A stretch of DNA of 64,000 nt, taken from assembly GCA_033002965.1 (NCBI GenBank), contig JAURVB010014861.1, positions 62,001-126,000 of the forward strand, given 5' to 3'. Below are positions 23,464-38,300 of this stretch, in pieces. Source of the stretch: Piper betle (Eukaryota > Streptophyta > Magnoliopsida > Piperales > Piperaceae). Position 1 is the first letter of the stretch, and every line of letters begins with the position of its first letter. The notes under the pieces are model-generated. The model did not search any database and was not told the DNA's origin. It saw only the letters and a list, made by a program, of their open reading frames with translations. A program made the position numbers and the translations under genes.

Positions 23464-26320
23464 TTAGTTAACAACGTATGATACCTTGGTTACCTCCTTC
23501 ATCCTAATCTGAGTAACCTAAAACAAGAAAAATCAAGCATGGTTTTCAAACTCGTGGAATGTAGCAAGAGAGAAATTCTTGACATTTCTTCATAAATTTG
23601 CATCATAGAATGATAAAGTATGAAGAAGAGAACTTCAGTAATAACTTGTTCAAGAATAATAAATGCTTACTTCCTCGAGTAATAAACTTGAGGAAAGTGA
23701 TATACCACAACCATCATGAAGTTTTCAAGAAGAATATAAGAACTAAGTCATGAAAATCACCTTTTCACTTTTTATTTCTGCAATATCGGCAACATGGGTG
23801 CCTCCACAAGGACAGCCAGGATAGTTCCCTAAAGTCACAATTCGAGGCATGCTGCCCTACATTATCATTTGTCAAAAACTTTTAGTCATATATATAAAAC
23901 TGCAAATGGTTGGAAATACAGATTTGATTATAGGGAAGGGAACAACAAATGCTAACACTTAATTTCATGGAAGAAGAACAACTAGAGACAACAAAAAGGC
24001 TGAAGTAAAGTGACTAGAAATCTCACATTTAAAATGAAATTTAACCAATTAAAATGAAAAATATTGACCTTAGGAATATAGTCAGGAAGGGATCCTTCAC
24101 ATAACTTAGAACCCTCCTCATATGGCAATACTGCAGCAGTTACCTGAAACACAAGCATCCTTCAGCGTGCTCGCTTTTCATCCATGCAGGAAGAGGACAC
24201 ATGCTGTTATGACAATTGAAAGGAATGATTCACATTTCCTCCAATGGAAATTAATGGATTTATTTCTTGTTCCAATTCTCTTTGTTTAGTTTGTAATTCA
24301 CTTTGAGGAATAAGACCCTTGTATTCAACAAATGGCCTGCATGATCACAGCATCATGGCACATCCGATCAAGAATCCTTCTTACGCGACAAATGTTGATG
24401 ATAACAAGAAGAAAGTTCATTTTGACAAGGGTAGGACTGACTTGTCGACCTATTTAGTGATAATTATCAACTCAGGAAAAGAAAAATCCTGATTAAACAG
24501 AAAGTTGAAAGATTCTGGACAAATTAAATTTGACAAAGGACCCAAATCTACTCATTATAGATATCAGAAAAAGAGTATTGTTCTGGGAAAGATATCCTTT
24601 TTACTCTCTGACATGTTTTACAAGGGGAAGATCATATCCACCCATCCAATGAAACCATGAAAATAGATATAATATCTTGGAATCAATTTATAGCTGAAAC
24701 AATTTCACATACCCATCAGGGAAGTGATCTCTTTATCCTGGTTCTAAGTAATTCAACCCCACGTTGTGCGTACATACATCAAGCAGATGACCAGCTGAAT
24801 GGAGCCTACAAGTGAGGACAACACCAACTTGTCATCTAAGCACCAACAAAAAAATCTAAAAAATTCTAGCCCAAAGAACCAGTACAAATTGCTCAAGATA
24901 CACAACGGGAAAAATTGCTTCCCAACAACATATTCTTAAGATCAGTTGTTATTTGTTGATTAGCAAGAAGATGAGATACTCATAGTGTGCAGATGCACAA
25001 GAGTCCACAAATTGTATATTACATATGCATGACTTGACTAGGATAGCGTATAAAGTAATGGTCTAGCTCAGAGTTTATAGAGACATGTACAAGTAAAACA
25101 TTTAAAACTGCAATCTCAGATTCAATAAGAAGAAGAAACTGACAGAGTAGAACATGTTTGCCACTAATGATGCCTAAATCCATATTTCCAATTTCAATGA
25201 GGTTAAAAAAACAATAAATAAATAAATAAAGGACAGAAAACATCAGCAGATTCATTCTCAGAAATCATTTTAAACGTTTCCAACATTGAATTTGAACCAA
25301 CTTGAAGAAACAAAATACAAGGACCCAATCAAAACCAAGGAAATGGCAACAGTAATAACTAGCGACTGCAAATATATATACACCACCTCGCGTTCAGATT
25401 CCTTCGTTCACCGTCAACATACAAACAAACTTACTTTTCCGAGTCAACCTTCGAAGCACAAGATGAATCAAAAACCCCATAATGAAATACCTGCCAAAGT
25501 GGTGTAAACAACAATCAACATACACAAGAGACGTTTGAAAAGGCCAAATGCTCAATTACAAATAGGGCCGTCCAAAGCACAATCAAGTTCAATTCTGCTC
25601 TATGTAGGAACCAACAGAAGAAGTTCAATTCTAAGCTTAAAAAACTAGATTTTATACATTTATCAAATTAGGAATTAAAAAGAAAAAAGCATACAAAAGT
25701 AGGAGTCAATAAAAATTTTAAATAGAAATATGAAGTGTTGATGTATGACTTCATACGAATGTCATATGATCACGAATCGACATACCTTTTAGTTCTTAAA
25801 ATAAAATTTTATACTGAATCATGTTACAGTCAGAGTATAGCCTATAAATACAAATTAAACTACCTCGAGCACAATTCGAACAAAAAAAAAATCTTACAAA
25901 ATTAAAACGCAAAAAAACTAGGGGGAAAGTGTTGGGATTAACCAAACACCTAAATCCCCGTTTCAACACATAGTATGCGATATACAACATCATCCCTTGC
26001 TCAGACGTCATCGACGAGGAACTTGAATCCACTGCCGGCGCCGGAAATGGTACCGGTGTCGGAGGGCTGGCCGTCTCCCTGGGGATGGAAGATGGTGGAG
26101 TCCAAGAGGAGCGCATCCAGCCCGTCGTCCGCCTGCTAGCCCAAATAGTGAGGGGTGGTGGCGGTTCCCACTACACGGCGAACGAATAGAAACCGCAAAT
26201 TCAAGAGAGTTTGAGAAGGGGGTAGATGGGGAAACCTGGAGGTGGAGGAGGAGGGCGACGGTGGAGTGGAGGCGACGCATGTGGTCGAAGTAGGGCAAGC
26301 CTCGTCGGCGGCGCGGCCAT
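23464..26320 (-). pseudogene. AlaX-type alanyl-tRNA editing protein, decayed
   Basis: Eight exons: 26236-26320, 25986-26132, 25387-25490, 24713-24805, 24234-24336, 24069-24143, 23761-23856, 23464-23517. All junctions have usable GT/AG sites and matching phases. The translation follows the plant AlaX family in order: LDSTIFHPQGDGQPSDTG, LHSAGHLLDV (zinc HxxxH), GPFVEYKG, AAVLPYEE, GSMPRIVTLGNYPGCPCGGT then HV (second zinc site), ending VTQIRMKEVTKVSYVVN. Such proteins hydrolyse mischarged Ser- or Gly-tRNA-Ala in trans. Three in-frame stops interrupt it: TGA 26001-26003 (after DDV), TAA 25431-25433 (before VCLYVDGERR) and TAA 24733-24735 (after EPG). Exon 1 also needs one base removed at the CCC (26293-26295) to join MAAPPTRLA to YFDHM. 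The family motif HPQGGGQP reads HPQGDGQP. Full length would be about 251 residues. Intact splice sites suggest recent loss; assembly error cannot be excluded. Confidence 0.85.
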
Positions 26321-26445
26321 GGCGGCCGTTCAAACTTAGTGCAAACATTTCCCGCGCTTAAACTCAACTATTTGGTTTGTATATTTTACATTAAAAAAAA
26401 TCTCAAACACATACATTAATTGTTTTTTTCAAGGAGTTTAGTTAA

Positions 26446-26926
26446 GGGTCTGATTAATTAATTGGCATAAAAAAATATAAATAAAAAAAATTCATAAGAA
26501 ACGGAAATAAAAATAAAGTAAAATAAAATAATATAAAAATTTTAAAGATTTCCCCTACTTATTTGATAAGAGTGACTAGCGTCCAATGTGTGTCCATCTG
26601 GTAGCCATAGATGCAATACCCGGTCTTGAATGACCGGAAAATAAAATATTTTTTTAGGCCATTAGTTTGAAAAAAAAAAAAGTTTTGTTTTCTAATTTCA
26701 ATAATTTCCACTAAAAAATAAAGAAAAAAATTGCCTCTCAAAATTTTAGTCAATTTTTTTGCCCTTCACAAAAAATAAGATGTTGCCTAAAATTTTTACT
26801 TAGGCTTGTTTCAACCGAAAAATTAAAAAAATTTAACCAAATTTTTAAAGATCCAAACACAATAAAATTTTTGACCCTCAAACTTTACATTTCATTTATA
26901 TAATTTCAAGACAACCAAATAAATCT
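26446..26926. mobile_element. Tourist-like MITE, diverged copy
   Basis: Shares ggcat.aaaa, aaacttttaaagatttcc-like and tttcaagacaaccaaa blocks with the clean MITE at 35891-36245, in the same order. The left end is gGGGTCTGATT after a TTA; the right end aaatcTTAA is worn. An extra stretch of about 130 bases sits in the middle. It lies about 125 bases upstream of the AlaX-like start codon. Confidence 0.55.
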
Positions 26927-28036
26927 TAAACTAATAAAAAAATCATGGCATAATAAAAATTTAAAATCAGAATATAATGTTATGACGCATAATCTTGAGC
27001 CAAGTAAAACTTAGCTCAACTCATTCCGTAAATAAGTTAAGACAAATATGCAGGTGCTTGTTGAGTGGAGACTCGAACCTAAGGTCAAATTAATTAAGCC
27101 TGGTTTGGACAAGTGTAGGCTTGTATTTACTCATTTTTTCTTAATTTTTTCTCTATTGAGACTCGATATTTGTATAACAAAATAATTGTAAGTATTTCTA
27201 TTAATATTTTTATAAAATATAATTAAAATAATTGAAAGATAGGACTCTGTGATAATTGAAAATTACAAAATACAATTTTATAAAAAAATTAATTTATAAC
27301 AATTTTTAAATAATGAGGTTAAAATTAGAGTATATTAGTGGAAATCAATAAAAAAAACTATAAAGCTGATCAGTTTCTTTTTGTTGCAGTCATTATAGGA
27401 GGTTTAATCTTGGCATGAAACAAAGCTGCCCTGATTAGTAGCAGCATGCAAAGAACAAACCCAAATTGAACTCGCCTACAGTGATACTCTACATTATAAA
27501 ACAGTGATCATATATCTGCTCCAGTTTTTTAAGTGGTTGTATTGGATTCATGCAATTCAATGAATAAAATCGTTAAACAAGCTAGATAAGGGAAACATAG
27601 CAGTGAAAATATGTCGGATTAACATTTAACATACCTTGATCAATCATATACAATACAAATTATATATATAAACTCAAAAAATATTTCGTCTGCATGACGA
27701 TAAAATGACTTAAATAAACGATCGACGCTCCGCTCATTAAGCAATTTGATTAGGTAGTTAGCTGCAACAACCCCATGCATGCAACCACCTAGCATCTACT
27801 TGTACTACGTACATTCATTCAACAGTGATCAAAATGAACAATCTGTTCATGAATCAACGTGCATGTCATGGAGGGTATTACTCGTTTATACGAACATTAA
27901 ATAAGTTGTATAAAAGAAAAAAATAGTGAACAAAACCCACATTTTGCATGTTATATTATAAGGGCCAATAGTAGGTGCCAATACTAATATATATAATCTA
28001 GTTCCTATTGATTGTTTGATAGCTAGCTAGAACAAT
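26927..28036. other. Intergenic region holding the PCC13-62 promoter
   Basis: AT-rich with no gene. The right part carries the seed/ABA-type motifs listed at 27774-27862. Confidence 0.4.
27774..27862 (+). promoter_or_regulatory. RY repeat and ABRE-core motifs upstream of PCC13-62
   Basis: CATGCATGCA (27774-27783) is an RY element, bound by B3 factors such as ABI3/FUS3, and ACGTG (27858-27862) is an ABRE core bound by ABA-responsive bZIPs. They stand 175-265 bases before the ATG at 28037. Both are short motifs that can occur by chance, but the pairing fits a desiccation-type gene. Confidence 0.35.
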
Positions 28037-28436
28037 ATGGCCATGGCGATCATGTGGAGACCATCTGAGATAATCTTCTTCTTCTTCTTAGCGACGTTCT
28101 TCTTCGCCGGCGACGGCATTACGGCTTCGGCCTCTAATGCCTGTGAATCAGACCCGCCACCCAAGACGCCGGCGGTGGCCCCGGCGATGTAGACTTGATC
28201 CAATTCGCTCTCAATTTGGAGCACTTGGAGGCCGACTTCTTCCTCTTCGGAGCTCTTGGCCGTGGCCTTGACACGGTTGATCCCAATCTGACCATGGGCG
28301 GTTCTCCCCCACTGGGTGCACAAAAGGCCAACCTCGATCCTCTCACCCGACTCATCATAGAAGAGTTTGGCTACCAAGAAGTTGGTCATTTAAGGTACCA
28401 AATCATTTTCCAAATTGAACCCAGCTCATCAAATTT

Positions 28437-28474
<38 letters not shown>

Positions 28475-29373
28475 GCACCTTGATCTTCATTAGTGAATCA
28501 TGGATATGTTGTTTCTACCATGCAGGGCTATAAGGAGGACGGTGGGAGGTTTTCCGAGGGTGTTTATGGACCTGAGAAAGGACAGATTTGCGGAAATGTT
28601 CGACGCAGCAGTCGGATACAAGCTCGTACCTCCCTTTAATCCTTATCAGAACACTATAAATTACTTGCTCGCCTCCTACTTGATTCCCTACGTTGGTCTT
28701 GTTGGCTACGTTGGTACTAATCCCCTTCTGGCCGGTTACGAATCCAAGAGGGTAAGAAACTAATCTAATTATCATCTCGATAATACCCATATAAACCTGG
28801 GCAAAGATATGTTAACTATGTATATATCATAGTTCATATATATCTTCATCCAAAGGATTAATACACTCAGATGATCTTTAGCTAGCCTATAAACACATAC
28901 ACACGCAACAACACAAACAAAGGTTAGCAAAGAAGAGAAATTTTCTCATTCTCAACAATCTTGACATGATGCAAAGCACTTTTTTTTGTCTTGTGCAGCT
29001 ATTGGCAGGGCTTCTAGCAGTAGAATCTGGGCAGGACGCAGTGATAAGAACGCTGCTATACAAGCGTGCCCAAGAGAGAGTAATACCCTATGGCATCACC
29101 GTAGCAGAGTTCACAAGGAAGCTATCTGGTCTGCGGAACAAGCTCGCAGGTTGTGGATCCAAAGACGAAGGACTGATCGTTCCCAAGGCTGTGGGCGCTG
29201 AGAATAGGACGAGTAGCAACGTATTATCGGCCGACCCAAATTCGGTGGCCTACTCTCGGACGCCGGCGGAGATACTAAGGATTATATACGGGACGAAGAA
29301 TGAGAGCTTGCCGGGTGGCATCTTCCCTACTGGTGCTGGTGGAAAGATAGCCCAAGGTTTCCTGGGCAATTGA
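28037..29373 (+). CDS. Desiccation-related protein PCC13-62-like, ferritin-like fold
   Basis: Exons 28037-28394, 28526-28751 and 28999-29373. The start gives a signal peptide (MAMAIMWRPSEIIFFFFLAT...). The ferritin-like domain then reads FALNLEHLEADFFLFGALG, YQEVGHLR, INYLLASYLIPYVGLVGYVG, LLAGLLAVESGQDAVIRTLL, and ends with the family tail EILRIIYGTKN..LPGGIFP. Glu and His residues of the helical bundle (LEHLEADFF, EVGHLR, AVESGQDA) are present. The family, first described in Craterostigma, accumulates on drying and is secreted or wall-associated; its chemistry is not settled. The signal-peptide frame stops at 28189-28191 (TAG), while the domain continues one frame over: a C appears to be missing from the CCCC at 28179-28182, after which ..AVAPGDVDLIQFALN would be continuous. 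Intron 1 contains a TA microsatellite (28442-28468). Identification is secure; whether the frame break is real is unknown. Confidence 0.87.
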
Positions 29374-31135
29374 TCAATTTCATTCTTAATTTTCTTTCTT
29401 TTTTTTTGAAAGATAAAAAAACAAAAATCTCCCATATGATCTGTCGTTCACCAAAATGTTCAATATCTAGGTGCATGCTACTTACAATATTGTTGGTTTA
29501 CTTGGGCAAGAATTGTAATATGTGGAGTAATATGCATATCTAGCTTGTGGACCGTTAATTTTTTCCAATTTTGAAATAATTAATTAACATGAAATAATAT
29601 CATATGATCAATAATAAATGAGTGGTACCATTCCATCGATAGTTAGATTTTATTTATAGAAAGATTATGAACCTAAATAGATGTTACAATGTTCAGTTCA
29701 AATTCTCAATGAACTATTGAAAATCGCAAAAGTAAGAAAAACACTTATTTCGTCAAGCCTTCTATTTCAATTAATAAACCCAAAGAAAATTACAAACTAA
29801 CCAATTTGAGTAGCTCGATTACAAGGCAATAACCTTTTATTTTCTTTTTTCCCTTTTTTTATATTGAGGAGATTAATAATACAGTGAGCATGAATTGAAC
29901 ATGAACACCCAACCTTATCCTCTAGATAAGGTTCTCTTAATTGAGCTATGATACTACTTTGTTATTTTATTGTATATAAATAAATATAACAAATTATAAT
30001 TACACTTATTATATATATATATATATATATTATCTTAATCAGGGCAGATAATGTTTATATTTCGAACTTTAATTTAGATTATTTAATTAAAAAGACAATT
30101 CATATTTAATAAAAAAATAAAAGATAAAACACCCTCATCACCATTATCCTGGTCAATAATAATATTTATTTATAATTTTAAATATATTTTAAATAAATAA
30201 TTAATATTATATATATTATTATATTATATTATCAAGTTCAAGTCGAATTCAAATTATAATAAAGTCAAATACTTATAAAATTCAAGTTTGACTAGAATTC
30301 AAGTAATTACATGTCAAGCTTTAAGTTAAATTAAACCAATCTAAATATCAAATATTCACAAGTTAAATCGCTCAATTAACATCCGTATATTTTTTAATAA
30401 TAAAACCTCTGTGTCACCATCATTTTACACTTCAATTTACCAAAAATAAAACCTTGTTATTGATCCAAGACATTTGAGTAATGTAGGGGATAAACAAGTG
30501 CTTTTTTTTTTTGCGGCCATGACAACCATATTCTCCCCACACCGGATCCGTCTTCAGCTCCGACCAGCACCAATTGCCCTAATTTAATATAAAAAATTTA
30601 ACTTGTTCTTAATTAACAAGTGAAAATTTGTGTATACCAATTTACAATGCCTGTAACAGAGGTTGCCAGCTCTAGCAGCACAAACCAGGCCTGCGCAATT
30701 ATAAGCGTTGGAAGGATACGTACATTAAAATATCATCTTTACGATTTACTTCTCTCTGAATATCAAAAAATAAACAAAAAAAGATTTACTTCACTGATCT
30801 ATAAATTGTAATAGCAACATAATATAACCTCAAGAAAAGAACGTCCCTCCTTGGTGGGAAGATAGCCAATACAAACATCGAGAGACTACACAATGATTCA
30901 ACAACAAACGGGCAATAACTGAAGCAACATATAACATTACGTTCAATAATAGAAACAAAATGGATATCCTAGTCCGGATAGAAGTAATCTCAAGAAACGG
31001 GAACTACATAAAGATTTTTCGAAAAAATTTTAGAACCATGTTCCCCGAAAGAGGATCAGAATTTGGTCTCATGCAGAAAGCAATAAACAGATGAACTAAG
31101 TTTACCAATTATTGAGGCCACCTCCATTGCATCAA
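29374..31135. other. Intergenic repeat-rich sequence between convergent genes
   Basis: Lies between PCC13-62 (+) and RPS4 (-), so both 3' UTRs should be here. It holds a tRNA-like SINE head (29885-29957), a TA tract near 30011-30030 and repeat phrases shared with 19.2-20.2 kb. No gene is supported. Confidence 0.45.
29885..29957 (-). repeat. tRNA-derived SINE-like head, degenerate
   Basis: The minus strand begins GTAGTATCATAGCTCAATTA (A box) and has a worn B box (tgttcaattcatgc) about 50 bases later, followed by an A-rich tail direction. Acceptor ends do not pair, so it is not a functional tRNA gene. Confidence 0.35.
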
Positions 31136-33409
<2,274 letters not shown>

Positions 33410-33481
33410 TTTTGGAGGCTCCGACGGCGACGGCGAAGAAGGGACCGCTGCTCTGGGGGACGAAGGCGGGAGGGGCAGACA

Positions 33482-33489
33482 AAACCCTA
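33482..33489 (+). promoter_or_regulatory. Telo-box upstream of RPS4
   Basis: AAACCCTA about 75 bases before the RPS4 start codon. This interstitial telomere motif is enriched in promoters and leaders of plant ribosomal-protein genes, where it acts with other elements in dividing cells. Orientation relative to the gene is inverted. Confidence 0.5.
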
Positions 33490-35341
33490 GATGGAGATCG
33501 CTCTTTTTTAAATTTGTACATGTCAGGGTCAAGATCGTAATTAAGACGAGATCTTCTCTGCCCTATTTTCTTTCTTCATCGGACGGCTGTTATTGCGTTT
33601 TGCCATTTCTACGATTCGGAGAGTCGAACAGGGTGTGTTAATTTAGGGTCCTTAACCCGATTGCATCGAGTCAAGTCAAATTTAATCATATTTAAAATTA
33701 ACTTATTTATTTCAATTTTAAGTTAAGCTCAAAAGTGTTAGAGTTGAACACAACGTAGTTTATTTATTATTATTATTATTATTATTAGATAATTTAAAAT
33801 AAAATTAATTATAAAAGTTAAAATAATTTAATTTCAATTCAACTCCGTATCAAATTAGTTGTTTGGAAACAAAATCATTGTATTATTAGGTAATATTTTC
33901 ATATCATAAAATAATATTTATTAATTTTTTATATTTTATGTAAATGACTATATAAAAATTCTATTAATTATAGTATCAAATATAAATTATCAAACTTCAA
34001 GTCAAGTCAAACTGAACAGAGGTCTGTTCATACTCGTGCTTGTTTGATTCAACTCAAGCTTTAACTTGAACAGATGATCGAACATTGAGCGAATCAAACT
34101 ATTAGCAACCCTCGGTGTTATAGTGGTTGTCGATCACGATCATTTCCGTTTCCGAGTTGGGCATGGTCGTGAACAAATTCTTGGGTCGAAGTAAGTGTGG
34201 TTTTTTTTCCCGATATAAATGCGCAGTATTTACTAATTCAAACAACCCACAAATGAGACATTTTTCTCATCGAAAAAAAGACATTGGGCCTTTTTTTCGG
34301 TCAAGATAAGGTCACACGAGAAATAAAAAAAGCCCAACATTTTTTATCAACGAAGAACAGTACCTCATTTGTGGTTTGTTTGAATTATTAAAAGAAAAAA
34401 GAAAACCCAATATGCCTACATTTCATTGAGTAATGAATCTGGTGATTACTCCTCAAGCTCAGACCTCGTTAAAAAGCTTAAAGAGCGAGCATTATCCTAC
34501 TTACTCAGACCGTAAAGAAATTGAAGGGCTTAGAGGGGCATGGGTAAGAAAAATCAGGGCAATCTGACGACAAATTGTTGCTCTTTTTACCGGTACCTAG
34601 CTCTCTTCTTTCTAGCTTGACTCGTCTCACATCTCAACTCCTTTGTTTCCATCTTATCTCAATTTGCATCGTTCTTTTTTTCTTTCTTTTCGACGAGTTC
34701 AGACCTAAGCAGAACTTGATGCAGACGGGTTAAATTTGGTGCAGAATCTGTCACATTCTGCATTTGATGAACCTGCATGAATATCTGCTATTAGTGGGGA
34801 GTCCTCTTCGACCTGATACTGAAGACGCCGTGGATATATACATCAGATCATCAGACGTGTAAAACAAAGACATAAATGAAAGGATCATTGCTCTTTAAGC
34901 TTAAACAATTTGTTTATTTTTTTCAGAAAGGAAAATATAGTTAGTGCATCAAACGAACCTGACGTACGGAGAGAACACAGAACACACACTTTAACAGACT
35001 GGAAGAAAAATAAAGTTAAAACTTCTCTTTTTCGCAACAGATTATTGTACAATTTCATTAGCCCAACCACTTATTGTTCAATCACATTAAGCCCAGATTA
35101 CTACATGAATAAGGAGCTCAGCGTTTACCTGGTGAAAGCACACAACAATATCAGGAAAAACTTTCCCAATTTTTAACACCGAGCTCATGAGAAGCAGTTA
35201 AAGAAGTTTATTGCAATGATAAATTACACATTGACTTGGAATATCACCCAATGAAGCTCAATATTAATATAATAATTTAACCTACACGCTGGCATTAATG
35301 TTACATGCACTACGTCAAATGCAACCTGAAACAGTAACATG
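33490..35341. other. Intergenic region between RPS4 and PRMT4
   Basis: Includes the RPS4 promoter side, repeat phrases of the gagtcaa family (33655-34110), the hairpin at 34233-34389 and, toward 35341, probable PRMT4 3' UTR. No additional gene could be supported. Confidence 0.4.
34233..34389. repeat. Imperfect hairpin with arms of about 65 bases
   Basis: Left arm from TAATTCAAACAACCCACAAA (34234) to about 34299; right arm about 34323-34389 complementary to it (TTTGTGGTTTGTTTGAATTA). Roughly four in five positions pair by eye. The loop is about 25 bases. A MITE relic or a young small-RNA precursor would look like this. Confidence 0.6.
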
Positions 35342-38300
35342 TTACCGTTCAAATGGAATATCCAAATCTTCAGAATGCTGTGATAAGCCAGACCCAGTAT
35401 TATCCTGCAACCAAGAAGTCCGCGTTATAAGTAATAATTTATAGCCAAGATCTCCAACGAATTACTAATCAGATCACTCAACCCAAGAATCAGCAGTAGT
35501 TAAGAAAGGAAAATGAAGCACATCGAATGGACAGGCGGAGATACTGCTTAGCATCTGTCATCATTTTACCCTTCCATGCTCAAGGAAGCATCAAGTGTAC
35601 CCAGTCCACTCCTAAACTAATATGGCCCAAGAGCAGACTGGAGGTATCGTGGAAATCTATGACTTGTTCTTCTGCTGTTCTCTAAGCAACGCAGACAGTA
35701 CAGCATAGGTTTCCAAAAACAGAAACTTTCAAGTTTCAGCTATATATGATGAGCTTATCCAAAGCTTGCCCGCCTTGAACATGTAAAATTAAAGTATGTC
35801 TATGCAGATAGGTGCATCTTTCCAACAGCTTAAGCTTATATGCAGCTAACTCGAATAATGAATCAAAGTCATAAAAAACATTGCATTTTAGGGTCCGTTT
35901 GGTTGGCATTAAAATAGTGTAAATAAAAAAATAATTTCATAGGAAATATAAATGCAAGGAAATGAAATGACATGAAACTTTTAAAGATTTCCTTTACATG
36001 TTTGGATAATAGCAAAATAAGATGACAGTGGAATAGTTTTTTTCCCATGTATGTCTCTCAAAATGTCCCCTAATTTCTTCTGTTTTTTACAAAAAAAAAT
36101 TTACTTCATAATTATTACATAGACTTGCTCTGACTAAAAATAAAATTTCCTTTGACTAAATTTCTGGACAATCAAACAAAAGGAAATTTTTTATTTTCAG
36201 ATTTTACATTTCTTTCATATCATTTCAAGACAACCAAACATACCCTTAATATATCTTAACATCGTTTGTGCACACATTGATAATTGTCTCATGTGTCTGG
36301 ACTCACGTTTGTGTGCTAGTTTTCCAAAACAGTTAATTGAGTCATATATTGCATAAATGTCAACACAAAAGTAATAATTTATCAACGGGTCAAGTTATAA
36401 AAACAGATACAGAAAGATGTCATTCTGATCCACCAAGACATAAGAGGAAGGCATGCCTACCTGAGAATTGACCGGAAGATTTGGCTGCTGATCTTGTGCC
36501 CAAGAATAGGCTTGAGGCTGAGACATCCGATAATATGGTTCTTTTAGATCAAGTTTTCCCGATGACGTCTGAATTATCCCTCCTTGTCCAGCACCAGCAC
36601 CCCACATCTTAGCTGAATATAATACAACAGCGCAATCAGAGCAAATATCCATAAACAAAATCAAGCATCTTGAATTTCTACAGTTAAAAAAAATGGTTGG
36701 CTTCAATGAACTAGCAACTAAGGTGCTCAGAACACCCTGATTTACACTCATCCAACCTTTCCAATTTTTTCAATGAAAAAAGCTAACCTGACAAGGTTAG
36801 ATACATGGTATAACTCTGAGCAGTGTGTGCCACCATATGTAGTTTCCCTGTAATTTCTTGCCCAGCCATCACATATAATGGTTGTACAAGGACGCAGCGA
36901 AGTTGGTACCAGTGGGTTGTAGGAGCACCCGGAGCAGTTGAAAGCCAACGCTGAACGGAGCTGCAGACAAAGTCAACATGTGAAGTCTTGTGTACTTTAC
37001 CACAAAGGGCATACATATTGATGTTATAATGGGAATATGCTATGTAAAATCAACTTAAAAAACACTTTCACTAAATGAGCACATGAAAAAGAAGAAAATG
37101 GTTGGTATTTAGATGTTCAATGGAAGCATATATGTAGGACAAAAATTAGGAAAGAAGTAGGAATTTTATATTATTTTGGTTAAGTTTTATTTCAGTATGA
37201 TTTTCACTTAACTTAGGCCTTCTATTATTAGTAGTTTATTTTTGGAACTTTCTTATTATTTTGAGTCCTTATAATAGTTGATTCCCATTAATACATCTCT
37301 TGAGCCTATAAATACATGTTATAGACCTTGAGAAACAGATTTTTGATCGATATTGAATAAAGTTAAGCTTTGTACTTGAGAAAATTGTGAGCTTCTAAAG
37401 CTTTGACATTGATAACAAGCCGGTCATCCCCCTTGCTTGACATCTCGATGAGGAGATGCTCGTCCCCCTTCTCCTGTAATTTTGTCCCTTAAAAATCTAA
37501 GCCACCTACTATTCTTTACCCTTCCACTGATCCCCATCAATATATTATAATATATTCCACAGTTTATGCTGCCTCAGAACTATCTTATCATTTCAGGAGG
37601 AAATAAAAAAAGAAATCATAGCAAAAAAAGGGAAAAACTATAAGCAAAAACGAGCATTTCCACTCACACACTTCCAAACAACAACAAAACTTGTAACATA
37701 TAAGAAAACGGAAAAAAAAACTGGCAATAGGTTGAGAATACCTTCCATTAAACAGGACATCAAACCAACAGGCAAGTCCATGGACTCTAGTACCAACTGA
37801 AGCCACAAAATTGAGAGGGATGTCTATTTCATAAAGCTCCTCTTCCTGAACGACAAAATAAACACTCAGAACAAATTGAGCATTGATTTTCAGTGCACTT
37901 GCTCAATATTTGAACTTCAAAATTTTAACTAGATTTGAATGTATTAGACTAATAAGATACCTTCCACAAAAGCATAGCCCCCAATTACTCAAGATTTAAA
38001 GAGAGAACACATAAACTTCCACAAAAGCACCCAAGAATAGCACTCCCAACCACAATACAGAAGCAACAAAGAAAAAAAGAGCTCACATTACCAAAAAATT
38101 AGTACCAGAGAAACGACAAAAGCCTAGAGAAAACACTACTTCTAACAACTACAAAAAAAGATAAGGCAAAACAAATACCTTAATTTGAGTGAAATTCAAG
38201 GTGTGAGAGACAGCTGGAGCCACCAATATCCTTGGATCAAAAGCATCTACGACAGGCTGCAAAGAGGAGAAAGTAATTATCAAGTGCAAACATCTACAAA

